Assembly: GCA_045544615.1 (NCBI GenBank)
Contig: JAZPZI010000031.1
Location: 7,990-71,989 of the forward strand
DNA length: 64,000 nt
Reading direction: 5' to 3'
DNA from: CAKSFT01 sp045544615
Lineage (GTDB): Bacteria > Bacillota > Clostridia > UBA1381
The notes under the pieces were generated by a model, which worked only from the letters and a program-made list of their open reading frames with translations, did not search any database and was not told where the DNA came from. Shown here piece after piece: positions 48,182-57,925 of the stretch. Position 1 is the stretch's first letter. Each line of letters opens with the position of its first letter. The translations under genes and the position numbers were made by a program.

Positions 48182-49888
48182 TTACAGATTTTCCTTTATA
48201 TATGCACAAGCATCTGCGATTGCATCAGAAACTGTCTTTTCGGTTGCTGCTTCGTCTGTTCTCTTTCTATATTCAACGATACCCTCGCCGCACTTTTTGC
48301 CGACAACGATACGAAGCGGAATACCGATAAGGTCAGCATCCTTGAACTTAACACCTGCACGCTCGGCACGGTCGTCGATGATTGCCTCAATGCCCTGCTT
48401 TTTGAGTTCTTCATAAATCTCTTCTGCAAGCTTAACCTGTTCTTCCTCTTTTGAGTTTACAGGAATAACCATAACCTGGAACGGTGCAATAGCAACCGGC
48501 AGAACGATACCGTTTTCGTCATGTCCCTGCTCGATAGCCGCTGCGATACATCTTGTAACACCGATACCGTAGCAACCCATAACAACAGTCTTCTGCTCGC
48601 CTGTTTCGTCGGTATAGGTCAGACCCAAAGCATCAGAATACTTTGTTCCGAGCTTAAAGATGTGACCAACCTCGATACCCTGTGCAGTCTTGATTGGCTG
48701 TCCGCACTTCGGGCACTTGTCGCCGTCTGTAATTACACGGATGTCGGCAACAACTGTAGGTGTGAAGTCCTTGTTTATATTACAGTTTTTGTAGTGATAG
48801 CCTGTTTCGTTTGCACCGATGATGAAGTTCTTCATCTCGGCAACTTCCAAATCCACATAGACATCGATTTCGAGTCCTACAGGGCCTGCAAAGCCAACCT
48901 CTGCGTGAGTAAGCTCACGAACCATAAACGGCTCGGCAAGCTCCAGGTCGTCAGTACATCCAACAAGGTTCTTGAGCTTGACTTCGTTAATTTCTCTGTC
49001 ACCTCTTACCATTGCAGCTATGTACTTATCGTCTGCTTTATAGATAATTGTCTTTGCAAATACGTGGTTTTCTGTTCCGAAGAAGCCTACCAGCTCCTCG
49101 ATTGTGTGCACATTCGGAGTCTCAACCTTCTCCATATCAAGGTCGCCCTCTGCAAATGCCTTGGCTTGAGGGATACATTCTGCCTTTTCATAGTTTGCGG
49201 CGTATCCGCAGGCGTCACAGTATGCAATACCGTCCTCACCGACAGGTGATTTTACCATAAACTCCTGTGAGCCGCTTCCGCCCATTGCGCCCGAGTCAGC
49301 ATCAACTATTGTAAAGTCGAGTCCGAGTCTTTCAAAAATTCTGCAGTACGCATCATACATTGCCTTATATGATACATCAAGGCCTGCCCAGTCCTTATCG
49401 AAGCTGTAGGCATCCTTCATAACAAACTCACGGCTTCTCATAACGCCAAAGCGCGGGCGAGCCTCGTCACGGTACTTGTTCTGAATCTGATAGAGTGTCA
49501 TCGGGTACTCCTTGTATGAGCGTACCTCATTTATGACTGTCTGTGTGAAAAGTTCTTCGTGTGTCGGGCCAAGGCAGAAGTCACGGTCGTTTCTGTCCTT
49601 TAGTTTGAACATATTCGGTCCGAAAACATCCCATCTTCCCGATGCCTGGTATGCTTCTGCCGGCAAAAGCGCTGACATCAGAAGCTCCTGTGCACCGGCT
49701 CTGTCCATCTCCTCACGAACGATGTTTTCTATCTTTTTCAAGGTTCTCAAACCCAATGGCAGGTATGAATACACGCCTGCTGCAAGCTTTCTTATAAATC
49801 CTGCTCTCATCATCAGCTTGTGGCTCATTATTTCGGCATCTGACGGTACCTCTCTTAGTGTTGGCACAAGCAATTTTGACATTCTCAT
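48182..49888 (-). CDS. proS: prolyl-tRNA synthetase (bacterial type with editing domain)
   Basis: 568 residues. Class II core: RAGFIRKLAAGVYSYLPLG (about 27-45), FRDEARPRFGVMRSREFVMKDAYSF-type motif 2 (about 135-160). The YbaK-like INS editing insertion spans about 230-390, and the GCYGIGVTR motif 3 is near 440. The C-terminal anticodon domain follows. Bacterial ProRS-B length. Between metG and the M16 gene. Confidence 0.97.
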   Translation of the reverse strand: MRMSKLLVPTLREVPSDAEIMSHKLMMRAGFIRKLAAGVYSYLPLGLRTLKKIENIVREEMDRAGAQELLMSALLPAEAYQASGRWDVFGPNMFKLKDRNDRDFCLGPTHEELFTQTVINEVRSYKEYPMTLYQIQNKYRDEARPRFGVMRSREFVMKDAYSFDKDWAGLDVSYKAMYDAYCRIFERLGLDFTIVDADSGAMGGSGSQEFMVKSPVGEDGIAYCDACGYAANYEKAECIPQAKAFAEGDLDMEKVETPNVHTIEELVGFFGTENHVFAKTIIYKADDKYIAAMVRGDREINEVKLKNLVGCTDDLELAEPFMVRELTHAEVGFAGPVGLEIDVYVDLEVAEMKNFIIGANETGYHYKNCNINKDFTPTVVADIRVITDGDKCPKCGQPIKTAQGIEVGHIFKLGTKYSDALGLTYTDETGEQKTVVMGCYGIGVTRCIAAAIEQGHDENGIVLPVAIAPFQVMVIPVNSKEEEQVKLAEEIYEELKKQGIEAIIDDRAERAGVKFKDADLIGIPLRIVVGKKCGEGIVEYRKRTDEAATEKTVSDAIADACAYIKENL

Positions 49889-49909
49889 CTTAGTTTACTT
49901 CCTTTCCCG

Positions 49910-51832
49910 TTATACAATTTCTGCTCCGCTCTGGATATCCTTTAATGTTGTGAGTACTGTAAGCCCGTCCTCGAACTCTGCCGATAGAATCATACCGCAG
50001 GACTCTAACCCCATCATCTTTCTCGGCTTTAAGTTTGCTATGAACAAAACATTCTTGCCGATTAACTCTTCAGGGGTATGGAACTTCGCAATACCCGATA
50101 AAATCTGTCGTGTTTCGCTTCCGACCTCAAGGGTAAATCTCAAAAGCTTTTCCGATTTCTTGACTTTCTCGCACTCTAAAACCTTACCTACTCTTATGTC
50201 GAGCTTTTCAAAGTCTTCAAATTCGATATAGTCCTTAAACGGTGCAATCTTTACTGCATCCTCTTTTTCGAACTCTGCCTCGATTTCTGCAATCTTTGCA
50301 TCTGCATCAATTCTTGCAAAAAGCGGTGTTGCCTCGCCGACCTTTGTTCCGTCAGCCAATACACCAAACTCTCCGATGCTCTCAAAGCTTATATCTTCAG
50401 CGTTAATCTGCGCCTTAATCTTTTCTGCAGTCTCCGGCATAAATGATGACAGCAAAGATGCGATAATTCTGATAGTTTCCAAAAGGTTATATAACACAAC
50501 CGCAAGTCTTGGCTTATCATCCTCGTTCTTTGCGAGTACCCAAGGCATTGTCTCGTCGATATACTTGTTCGCACGGTTTACAATCTTCCAGATTTCGTCC
50601 ATACTGTCGGCGATATGCAGTGTTTCCATCTTCTTTAAGATGTTCGCCTTTGCCTCGGCGATTGTCTTTTTCAAGTCCTCATCAAAGCTGTCCGACGGAC
50701 CGTTCTTTGATACTACACCACCGAAATACTTGTTTGTCATTGCAACTGTACGGTTTACAAGGTTTCCGAGTGTATTTGCAAGCTCTGAATTATAACGGCT
50801 AATAAATACATCGTATGTGATTGTTCCGTCCTGTGCAAACGGCATCTCGTGGAGTGAGTAGTATCTTACCGCATCAACACCGAAATGGCGTACCAAATCC
50901 TCGGCATAGATAACATTTCCACGTGATTTTGACATCTTCTCCTCGCCAACCAGCATCCACGGGTGACCGAACACCTGCTTCGGAAGCGGCTCACCGAGTG
51001 CCATAAGCATAATCGGCCAGTAGATTGTGTGGAATCTCAAAATGTCCTTACCGATGATATGCACATCTGCAGGCCAGTACTTGTTGTAGAGCTCGCCCTT
51101 TTTGTCGGGTGAGTAGCCAAGTGCTGTTATATAGTTTGAAAGTGCATCAATCCACACATAGATAACGTGTTTTTCATCAAAGTCAACAGGAACACCCCAT
51201 GAAAAGCTTGAACGTGATACGCAAAGGTCCTGAAGTCCCGGCTTCAAGAAGTTGTTTACCATTTCCTTCTTTCTCGATTCGGGCTGGATGAACTCTGGGT
51301 TGTCCTCGATATATTTCATGAGCTTGTCCTGATACTTGCTCATCTTGAAGAAGTACGCTTCTTCCTTGGTCTTTTTAACCTCTCTGCCACAGTCAGGGCA
51401 CTTGCCGTCAACGAGCTGTGTCTCTGTCCAGAACGATTCGCAAGGTGTGCAGTAAAGTCCCTCATATTCCGACTTATAGATATCTCCCTGGTCATAGAGC
51501 TTTTTGAAAATCTTCTGTACCGCATCAACATGGTAGTCGTCGGTTGTTCTTATGAACTTATCATAGCTGACATTGAGCATATCGGCAATATCCTTGATCT
51601 GCCCTGCTATAACATCAACATATTCCTTTGGTGAGATACCAGCTGCCTCTGCCTTTTCCTGAATCTTCTGACCGTGCTCGTCGGTGCCTGTCAGGAAAAA
51701 TACATCGTCGCCTATGTATCTTCTGAATCTTGCAATAGCATCGGTCAGAATGATTTCATAGGTGTTTCCTATATGCGGCTTTGCCGATGTATAGGCAATC
51801 GCCGTTGTAATGTAAAATTTGTTCTTTTCCAT
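49910..51832 (-). CDS. metG: methionyl-tRNA synthetase with C-terminal tRNA-binding domain
   Basis: 640 residues from the ATG at 51832; AAGGAG lies 12 bp upstream. Class I HIGH variant HIGN (about 17-20), zinc knuckle CTPCESFW...CPDCG (about 124-146), and KMSKS (about 296-300). The C-terminal EMAP/Arc1-like domain (about 540-640) contains FEKLDIRVGKVLECEKVKKSEKLL. Dimeric clostridial type. Confidence 0.97.
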   Translation of the reverse strand: MEKNKFYITTAIAYTSAKPHIGNTYEIILTDAIARFRRYIGDDVFFLTGTDEHGQKIQEKAEAAGISPKEYVDVIAGQIKDIADMLNVSYDKFIRTTDDYHVDAVQKIFKKLYDQGDIYKSEYEGLYCTPCESFWTETQLVDGKCPDCGREVKKTKEEAYFFKMSKYQDKLMKYIEDNPEFIQPESRKKEMVNNFLKPGLQDLCVSRSSFSWGVPVDFDEKHVIYVWIDALSNYITALGYSPDKKGELYNKYWPADVHIIGKDILRFHTIYWPIMLMALGEPLPKQVFGHPWMLVGEEKMSKSRGNVIYAEDLVRHFGVDAVRYYSLHEMPFAQDGTITYDVFISRYNSELANTLGNLVNRTVAMTNKYFGGVVSKNGPSDSFDEDLKKTIAEAKANILKKMETLHIADSMDEIWKIVNRANKYIDETMPWVLAKNEDDKPRLAVVLYNLLETIRIIASLLSSFMPETAEKIKAQINAEDISFESIGEFGVLADGTKVGEATPLFARIDADAKIAEIEAEFEKEDAVKIAPFKDYIEFEDFEKLDIRVGKVLECEKVKKSEKLLRFTLEVGSETRQILSGIAKFHTPEELIGKNVLFIANLKPRKMMGLESCGMILSAEFEDGLTVLTTLKDIQSGAEIV

Positions 51833-51854
51833 ACCCAAAACTTCTCCTTAAATT

Positions 51855-53015
51855 TTATTTTAAATAGCTAAACAGTTCTTTTACCTGCCCCGACAGATTC
51901 TGCCAGAACTTTTTTAAAAACCGTATTATTCCGTCAAATGCGCCCGCCTTATAGAAGCTTACAACTAAAATCAGGCAAATCGGGCCTAAAATCATACCGC
52001 CGATTGAGAATGCACGATATCCGAGATACATCGACATCAAGGTAAATACCGGATATACCCCGATACTCTCACTTACAATCTTCGGCTCTATCATCTGTCG
52101 CATAAATATTACCGCAAGGTAGATTATAATGAGTCCGAATCCAATTTTTAAGTCACCGTTTATGAATCCGATTATCGACCATGGCCAGAGCACCGCACCA
52201 CTTCCGAAAAATGGCAGTGCATCCAGAACCGCAATCCCAAGCGCAATCAGGAGTGCAAACTCCACGCCAAGGATTGAGAGCCCGATAAATATCACAACTG
52301 CCGCTATACTCATTATAATAAGCTGTGCCTTGACATATCCGCCGAGGTATTTTTTAACCTCACGCTGAACTCTTCTTATCTTTACAAGGCTACGCTTCGG
52401 GATAACCTTTCCTATAACATTCCTCATGGTCTTTGAATCGGAAACCATAAAGAAAAGCGAAAGTATAAAAACGATTGTCCATACAAGCACACGTGGCACA
52501 GATTTTGCCACATTCCCGATTCCGGTGATTGCAGGTGAATAGTTATTCTTTACAAAATTCCCAACCGCCTCGGTAATAACCGTTCCGATGTTGGACATAT
52601 ACTCCTGAACACCTTCGGGCAAGCCCGTTATCATATTTGAAAGCTTATACGATAACACCTGCCAGGCAAACTTTGCCTCCTCAATCAGCTCAGGAAGCTG
52701 ACCGTATACACTTCGTGCCTCGTCGACTATCTTCCAGATAATCGCCGCAATAATACCGCCGAGAATTCCGACCGTCAGAAGTATTACTATAATCGTCGAA
52801 AGGTTACGGGGAATTTTCAGTTTTTTCTCAAGCTTATCCACTAACGGATTTACAAGGACCGATACGAAATATGCCAGAATAAACGGCAGAAACAGTCCTA
52901 TAATTCTGATAACGGCACCGGCTACATCATCAATCAGAAAATACACACCGGCTATTGCCGCAACCGTTACAAGCAGAGTTACCAAAAGCTTTAATAAGCT
53001 GTTTTTAAATTTCAC
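51855..53015 (-). CDS. AI-2E family (YtvI-like) membrane exporter
   Basis: 386 residues, seven to eight membrane helices. N-terminal helix pair, then a soluble loop (about 105-180), then GVEFALLIALGIAVLDALPFFGSGAVLWPWSIIGFINGD-type core (about 255-293) and MRQMIEPKIVSESIGVYPVFTLMSMYLGYR, signatures of the AI-2E/YdiK/YtvI family. The sporulation-linked YtvI branch is one possibility. Family members export autoinducer 2 or Na+(Li+)/H+; which applies here is unknown. Confidence 0.88.
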   Translation of the reverse strand: MKFKNSLLKLLVTLLVTVAAIAGVYFLIDDVAGAVIRIIGLFLPFILAYFVSVLVNPLVDKLEKKLKIPRNLSTIIVILLTVGILGGIIAAIIWKIVDEARSVYGQLPELIEEAKFAWQVLSYKLSNMITGLPEGVQEYMSNIGTVITEAVGNFVKNNYSPAITGIGNVAKSVPRVLVWTIVFILSLFFMVSDSKTMRNVIGKVIPKRSLVKIRRVQREVKKYLGGYVKAQLIIMSIAAVVIFIGLSILGVEFALLIALGIAVLDALPFFGSGAVLWPWSIIGFINGDLKIGFGLIIIYLAVIFMRQMIEPKIVSESIGVYPVFTLMSMYLGYRAFSIGGMILGPICLILVVSFYKAGAFDGIIRFLKKFWQNLSGQVKELFSYLK

Positions 53016-53037
53016 TGCTCTCTGCTCCTTTCAAGAT

Positions 53038-54246
53038 TTATTTTTCAAGAAAATGCTTCATAAGATCTACGCCGTTTTCAAAATATCTTCCTGTTTTTTT
53101 GGCGTTCTTTTCACAGTACGCATCACCCGAGCCCGCACACCCTGAGCGGTAGATTATGTACGGTACAGGGTCGCTTACATGTGTCTTTAGTGAAATCGGT
53201 GTCGGGTGGTCAGGAAGAATCATCATCTTGTATTCTTCTCCTGCCTCCTCAAGTCTTTTCTTTATCTCACCGATAATCTTTTTGTCAATCATCTCAACCG
53301 CATACTTTTTGTTGTCGGCCTCACCTCTGTGACCGCACTCGTCAGGGCCTTCCAGGTGGAGATACAAAAAGTCTGCTCCGTCCTCAAGCAATGCCTTCAT
53401 TGCAGCATCTGCCTTACCCTCATAGTTTGTGTCGTGGTTTCCGTTTGCACCGGGAACATCAATAGATGTCATATTCGCACAAACCGCAATACCCTTTATC
53501 AGGTCAACCGCCGAGATAACACTGCCCTTTAAGCCGAATCTTTCATAAAAATCCTCAAGCTGCGGCTTTGTGCCCTCGCCCCAAATCCAGATCGATGTTG
53601 CAGGCTTTTTGCCGTTTGCAATTCTCTTCTGGTTTACCGGGTGGTTCTTTAAAATTTTCTCGCTCTTTTTCATAAGCTCCAAGAGCTTATCTGCACCTTC
53701 ACCTTCGGGAAGATGTCCCGCTACCGGCTTATCCGAAATATCGTGCGGAGGTGTCAGGCTCACCTTTGTTGAGCCGCCTTCCCATACAAGCAGATGACGG
53801 TAGCTTACACCCGAATAAAGATGGATAATATCGGTGTGGAGTTCCTCTTCAAGTGTCTTTATAAGCTCTGCCGCCTCGGCGGTCGAAATCTCACCTGCCG
53901 AGTAGTCGAGCATTGTTTTGTCTTCATAGTTTTCTTCATCAGAAAGTGTTACAAGATTTGCTCTGAATGTAACATCAACATCCTTCAAATCCACGCCGAT
54001 GCTTGCCGCCTCAAGCGGTGAACGGCCTGTGTAACACTTCTTTGTATCATAGCCCATAACCGAGAGGTTTGCAACATCACTTCCCGGCTTCATGCCCTCG
54101 GGAACAGTCTTTACAAGTCCCATCTCGCCATTTTTTGCCATATAGTCCATGTTCGGCTTCTCTGCAACGTCGAGGATTGTTGCACCGCCGAATTCTTCTA
54201 CGGCATAGTCTGCCATGCCGTCGCCAAGTATTACTAAATATTTCAT
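53038..54246 (-). CDS. cofactor-independent phosphoglycerate mutase (ApgM type)
   Basis: 402 residues, archaeal-type aPGM length. Alkaline-phosphatase fold: ILGDGMADY (6-14, metal Asp), GSDVANLSVMGYD (about 55-67, phosphoserine site), HLEGPDECGHRGE (about 300-312) and ILPDHPTPISLKTH (about 345-358). The catalytic serine in SDVANLS is present. Interconverts 3- and 2-phosphoglycerate. The Firmicute GpmI is longer (about 510), so this may be an extra or homoserine-kinase-like variant. Confidence 0.9.
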   Translation of the reverse strand: MKYLVILGDGMADYAVEEFGGATILDVAEKPNMDYMAKNGEMGLVKTVPEGMKPGSDVANLSVMGYDTKKCYTGRSPLEAASIGVDLKDVDVTFRANLVTLSDEENYEDKTMLDYSAGEISTAEAAELIKTLEEELHTDIIHLYSGVSYRHLLVWEGGSTKVSLTPPHDISDKPVAGHLPEGEGADKLLELMKKSEKILKNHPVNQKRIANGKKPATSIWIWGEGTKPQLEDFYERFGLKGSVISAVDLIKGIAVCANMTSIDVPGANGNHDTNYEGKADAAMKALLEDGADFLYLHLEGPDECGHRGEADNKKYAVEMIDKKIIGEIKKRLEEAGEEYKMMILPDHPTPISLKTHVSDPVPYIIYRSGCAGSGDAYCEKNAKKTGRYFENGVDLMKHFLEK

Positions 54247-54261
54247 TGTATGTCCACCCTT

Positions 54262-55119
54262 TTATTTAATCTTAAAAAATGCTGCCAATACTCCCGGTCC
54301 GATGTGTGTTCCGACAACCGGTCCAAGCTCATAAACTGTCGATGGCCCGTAACCGAGCTCTTCTTCCATAATCTCAATTGTTTCCTTTGCATATTCCTCA
54401 CTTGAATGTACAACCCATATATCGGGTTTTTCCGAATCAAACTGCGGATGCTCGGTTGCAAGGCGGATAAGCTTTTTGAACATATTCTTCTTTCCACGAA
54501 GCTTTTCAACCGGCTCGATAAGTCCGTTTGCAACTGTAAGAACAGGCTTTATGTCAAGAAGACTTCCGACAATAGCACTTGTCTTGTTAATTCTTCCGCC
54601 CTTTTCAAGGTATTTGAGCGAATCAACAAGGATATATGCTACCCAATGCTCCATTTCCTCAAGACAGGCTTCGATGATTTCATCGGCATCTTTACCTTGC
54701 TCAGCAAGCTCAGTTGCTAAGAGTGCCGCTTTTGAAATATACACCGAAAAACGGTTTGTATCAACAACTCTTATATCCGCATCGGGATACTCTTCCTTTA
54801 TCTCCTCGGTAATCATTCTTGCGGTGTTATACTGTCCGCTTGCCTTTGCCGAGATTGTAAAATATATTACGGTATCGTTCTCCTTTGCCGCCTCAAAAAG
54901 CGCATCATACATATCGCCGTATGGAGTCTGTGCCGTCTTTGGAATATCACCGAACTCTTCGAGCTTTTCATAGAATGCTTTGTTATCAAGCTCTGTTCCG
55001 GTAACATACGACTCCTCGCCGAAGATGCTCATAAATCTCAAAATTCCGATGTTTTTTTCCTTTGCAACCTGCTCGGACAAATCCGCACCGGTATCTACAA
55101 AAATCTTAATCTTTGCCAT
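54262..55119 (-). CDS. DegV family fatty-acid-binding protein (FakB-like)
   Basis: 285 residues, DegV fold. IFVDTGADLSEQVAKEKNI (5-23), FTISAKASGQYNTARM (about 94-109, fatty-acid headgroup loop), DSLKYLEKGGRINKTSAIVGSLLDIKPVLTV (about 165-195) and VVGTHIGPGVLAAFF near the end are all family signatures. FakB proteins present fatty acids to the FakA kinase for phospholipid synthesis; no fakA adjacent. 10 bp after trmL. Confidence 0.94.
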   Translation of the reverse strand: MAKIKIFVDTGADLSEQVAKEKNIGILRFMSIFGEESYVTGTELDNKAFYEKLEEFGDIPKTAQTPYGDMYDALFEAAKENDTVIYFTISAKASGQYNTARMITEEIKEEYPDADIRVVDTNRFSVYISKAALLATELAEQGKDADEIIEACLEEMEHWVAYILVDSLKYLEKGGRINKTSAIVGSLLDIKPVLTVANGLIEPVEKLRGKKNMFKKLIRLATEHPQFDSEKPDIWVVHSSEEYAKETIEIMEEELGYGPSTVYELGPVVGTHIGPGVLAAFFKIK

Positions 55120-55129
55120 AATATCCTCC

Positions 55130-55621
55130 TTACCAGCTAAACTGTGTCAGCTCGCCTGTGTTTTTCAAGTGTTCAAAGCCGTTCTGCCTCAATGCCTCAT
55201 ATATTACTATCGCAACGGCATTTGATAAGTTCAGGCTTCTTGCCTCACTTATCATCGGTATTCTTATGCACCGCTCGGGGCTATCGTGCAAAAGCTCTTC
55301 GGGTAGCCCTTTTGTTTCCTTTCCGAACAGTATGTAGTCATTATCCGAAAACTCAACATCTGCATAGGTGTTCGGTGCTTTTGTTGTTGAATAAAAATAC
55401 CTTCCGCCCTTTGTCTTTTCAAAAAAATCGTCAAGGTTTTCGTAATATGTCACACCCAGCAGGTGCCAGTAGTCGAGTCCCGCTCTTTTGAGCTTCTTGT
55501 CGTCAATCTCAAAACCCATCGGCTTTACAATATGCAGTCTTGAGCCGGTAGCCGCACAGGTTCTTGCAATATTGCCTGTATTTTGCGGTATCTCGGGTTC
55601 TACCAATACGATGTTAAACAT
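55130..55621 (-). CDS. trmL: tRNA (cytidine/uridine-34-2'-O)-methyltransferase TrmL
   Basis: 163 residues, SPOUT fold. EIPQNTGNIARTCAATG (about 9-25), LFGKETKGLPEEL (about 98-110), and IPMISEARSLNLSNAVAIVIYEALRQ (about 121-146; the knot). Modifies the wobble base of tRNA-Leu isoacceptors with SAM. First gene of the minus-strand run. The 232-bp AT-rich gap upstream (55622-55853) holds no gene; only the +-strand -10 box for the next gene is noted. Confidence 0.95.
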   Translation of the reverse strand: MFNIVLVEPEIPQNTGNIARTCAATGSRLHIVKPMGFEIDDKKLKRAGLDYWHLLGVTYYENLDDFFEKTKGGRYFYSTTKAPNTYADVEFSDNDYILFGKETKGLPEELLHDSPERCIRIPMISEARSLNLSNAVAIVIYEALRQNGFEHLKNTGELTQFSW

Positions 55622-55877
55622 TTAGACCTTCCCCTTTTTTCCAAAACTCTGCCAGAATAACATAATCCAACCTATATTATACCTCAAAACTTTCAAAAGT
55701 ACAATAGTTATAAAGAAAAAAATGGCATCTTTTTCTTTAGTTTTTCTGTGTTTTTCCACCAAAAAATCAAAAATTTTTAAAATTTTGAAATTTTTATTAA
55801 AAGTTTTTACAAACTATCGCTTTTTTGCGGTATATGTGATATACTAATATATATTGTTCAGGAAAGGATGTATCCAG

Positions 55878-56663
55878 TTGAAATATAAGGTTTCGGGAAA
55901 AGCGATAATTTACTTCGTTTTACGGTTTATTGTTGTTGGGTTTATGATACTCGAGTTTGTCGAGCGTGACTACTATAACGCATTTTTGTGTGTTCTGACA
56001 CTCCTGCTTTTCATGATTCCGACATTTTTGAAAAAGCGTCTGAACATCGTGCTTCCCACGCCTTTAGAATATACAATACTCTTTTTTATATTCGCAGCGG
56101 AAATCCTCGGCGAAATCCAGAAATTCTACCTGCTCTATCCGCACTGGGACACGATTCTTCACACCTTAAACGGCTTTATAATGGCAGGAATCGGGCTTTC
56201 AATGATAGATATCTTAAACCGCTCCGAGTCATTGCATTTTAATATGTCACCGGTCTTTGTATGCCTTGTGGCGTTTTGCTTTTCAATGACAATCGGCGTT
56301 TTGTGGGAATTTTTCGAATACGGAATGGACCGGTTTACCAATTCCGATATGCAAAAGGATACCGTGCGAACCGAAATTGCATCGGTGAACTTAAACCCCG
56401 ACGGCGAAAACGACTCGGTCGTAATCGACGGAATCGGCACGGTTACGGTATCGGGCTATATCGACGGTGAAAAAACCAATGTCGAGCTTTCAGGCTACCT
56501 TGATATCGGACTTGAAGATACTATGGGCGACTTGTTTGTAAACTTTATCGGTGCATTGATTTTTACCTTTGTCGGGTTTTTCTACCTTAACGGTCTCGGG
56601 CGGCTCGCAAAAGGATTTATACCAAAACTAAGAAGGAAAAAGGAGAAGACAAATGAAGATTAA
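55878..56663 (+). CDS. DUF2238/YjdF-like membrane protein
   Basis: 261 residues from a TTG start at 55878 behind GGAAAGGATG (an in-frame TTG at 55854 lies before that site). Six helices. The central HWDTILHTLNGFIMAGIGLSMIDIL (about 96-120) and FSMTIGVLWEFFEYGMDRF (about 139-157) are the conserved core of the DUF2238/YjdF-type family. A soluble insert (about 160-215) rich in Asp/Gly follows, then a final helix. Function unknown. The last codons overlap the start of the deaminase gene. An extended -10, TGATATACT (55837-55845), precedes it. Confidence 0.78.
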   Translation: MKYKVSGKAIIYFVLRFIVVGFMILEFVERDYYNAFLCVLTLLLFMIPTFLKKRLNIVLPTPLEYTILFFIFAAEILGEIQKFYLLYPHWDTILHTLNGFIMAGIGLSMIDILNRSESLHFNMSPVFVCLVAFCFSMTIGVLWEFFEYGMDRFTNSDMQKDTVRTEIASVNLNPDGENDSVVIDGIGTVTVSGYIDGEKTNVELSGYLDIGLEDTMGDLFVNFIGALIFTFVGFFYLNGLGRLAKGFIPKLRRKKEKTNED

Positions 56664-57924
56664 AATTTCGGGGGCCCAAACACTGCTCTTTTCGCAGGAT
56701 AAGCCATATACAAAAAAATGCGATATCTATATCACCGACAATCTCATCTCGGGCGTGGACGATTGCCCCGAGGGATTTGTGGCAGATAAGACAATAGACG
56801 GAACTAACCGACTCGTTATCCCGGGACTGATAAATGCACACACTCACGCATATATGTCCTTTTTCAGAAACATCGCCGATGACCTTGAATTCAACGACTG
56901 GCTATTCGGAAAGATTATGCCGATGGAGGACAAGCTGACATCGGAGGACATCTACTGGGGTACGCTTCTGGGTGCTCTGGAGATGATTGCAACAGGCACA
57001 ACCTCATATATTGATATGACAATCGATATGGAAGGCTCAATGCGAGGTGCACTCGAGTCAGGGCTTCGTGCATCGGTTTCCCGCGGACTGGTTGGCGAAG
57101 GCGCAAATGAGGCAGGAAGCACAAGACTTTCGGAAAATCTCCGTTATCTTTCGGCACAAAACGAGCTTGTTTCGGTAATTTTAGGGCCTCATGCACCGTA
57201 TACCTGCGACCCTGAATACTTAAAAATCGTAACCGAAGCCGCAAAGGAGCATAATCTTCCGCTTACAATACATTTAAGCGAATCACTCAAGGAGGTTTCG
57301 GACATAAAGTCGGCTTACGGTATGTCACCGATTGAGCTTATGGAAAAAATCGGGCTCTTTGATGTGCCGGTAATCGCCGCACACTGCGTTCAGCTATCCG
57401 ATAACGATATCGAAATCCTTGCAAGAAACAATGTAACGGTCGCTACAAACCCGATAAGCAACGCAAAGCTTGCAAATGGTTTCGCACCGCTTTCAAAGCT
57501 GAATAGAGCAGGCGTTAACATTGCAATCGGAACAGACAGTGCCGCAAGCAACAACACACTCAATATGTTCTCGGACATCAACTTTGCATCCCTTGTTCAT
57601 AAGGGCACAGGCCACGACCCGCTTGCAATCTCGGCATCTGAAGCAATAAGCTTTGCAACTCTCGGCGGTGCAAAGGCAACAGGCAAAAAGACAGGCAGAA
57701 TTGAGAAAGGCTATCTTGCCGATATCGCAATCCTGAACACCGACACACCGCAGTTCTATCCGAGAAACGACTATGTTGCCGCACTCAGCTACTCGGCAAA
57801 CGGCTCGGAGGTTGAAACGGTAATCGCAGGCGGTGAGATTCTGATGGAAAATAAGATTTTCACAAAGCTTGACAGGGAACGAATCTACTTTGAATGTGAG
57901 AAAATAATCGAAAGGATAAAATAA
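56653..57924 (+). CDS. mtaD: S-adenosylhomocysteine/5'-methylthioadenosine deaminase
   Basis: 423 residues, amidohydrolase superfamily, MtaD/SAH-deaminase branch (EC 3.5.4.28/31). Metal site NAHTHAYMSFFRN (about 57-69, HxH), then ADDLEFNDWLFGKIMPMEDKL in the place of the family DDLPLxxWLxxxIxPxE, LGPHAPYTC near 176-184, HLSES (about 206-210), AHCV (about 237-240) and GTDSAASNN (about 288-296). Overlaps the upstream membrane-protein gene by 11 bp. ahcY starts 1 bp after its stop, so the two enzymes act together on SAH. Confidence 0.92.
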   Translation: MKIKISGAQTLLFSQDKPYTKKCDIYITDNLISGVDDCPEGFVADKTIDGTNRLVIPGLINAHTHAYMSFFRNIADDLEFNDWLFGKIMPMEDKLTSEDIYWGTLLGALEMIATGTTSYIDMTIDMEGSMRGALESGLRASVSRGLVGEGANEAGSTRLSENLRYLSAQNELVSVILGPHAPYTCDPEYLKIVTEAAKEHNLPLTIHLSESLKEVSDIKSAYGMSPIELMEKIGLFDVPVIAAHCVQLSDNDIEILARNNVTVATNPISNAKLANGFAPLSKLNRAGVNIAIGTDSAASNNTLNMFSDINFASLVHKGTGHDPLAISASEAISFATLGGAKATGKKTGRIEKGYLADIAILNTDTPQFYPRNDYVAALSYSANGSEVETVIAGGEILMENKIFTKLDRERIYFECEKIIERIK

Positions 57925-57925
57925 A

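Noticed and set aside
49512..50231. 239-codon frame antisense to the proS-metG junction
   Set aside because: Shadow of two synthetase genes; no ribosome site.
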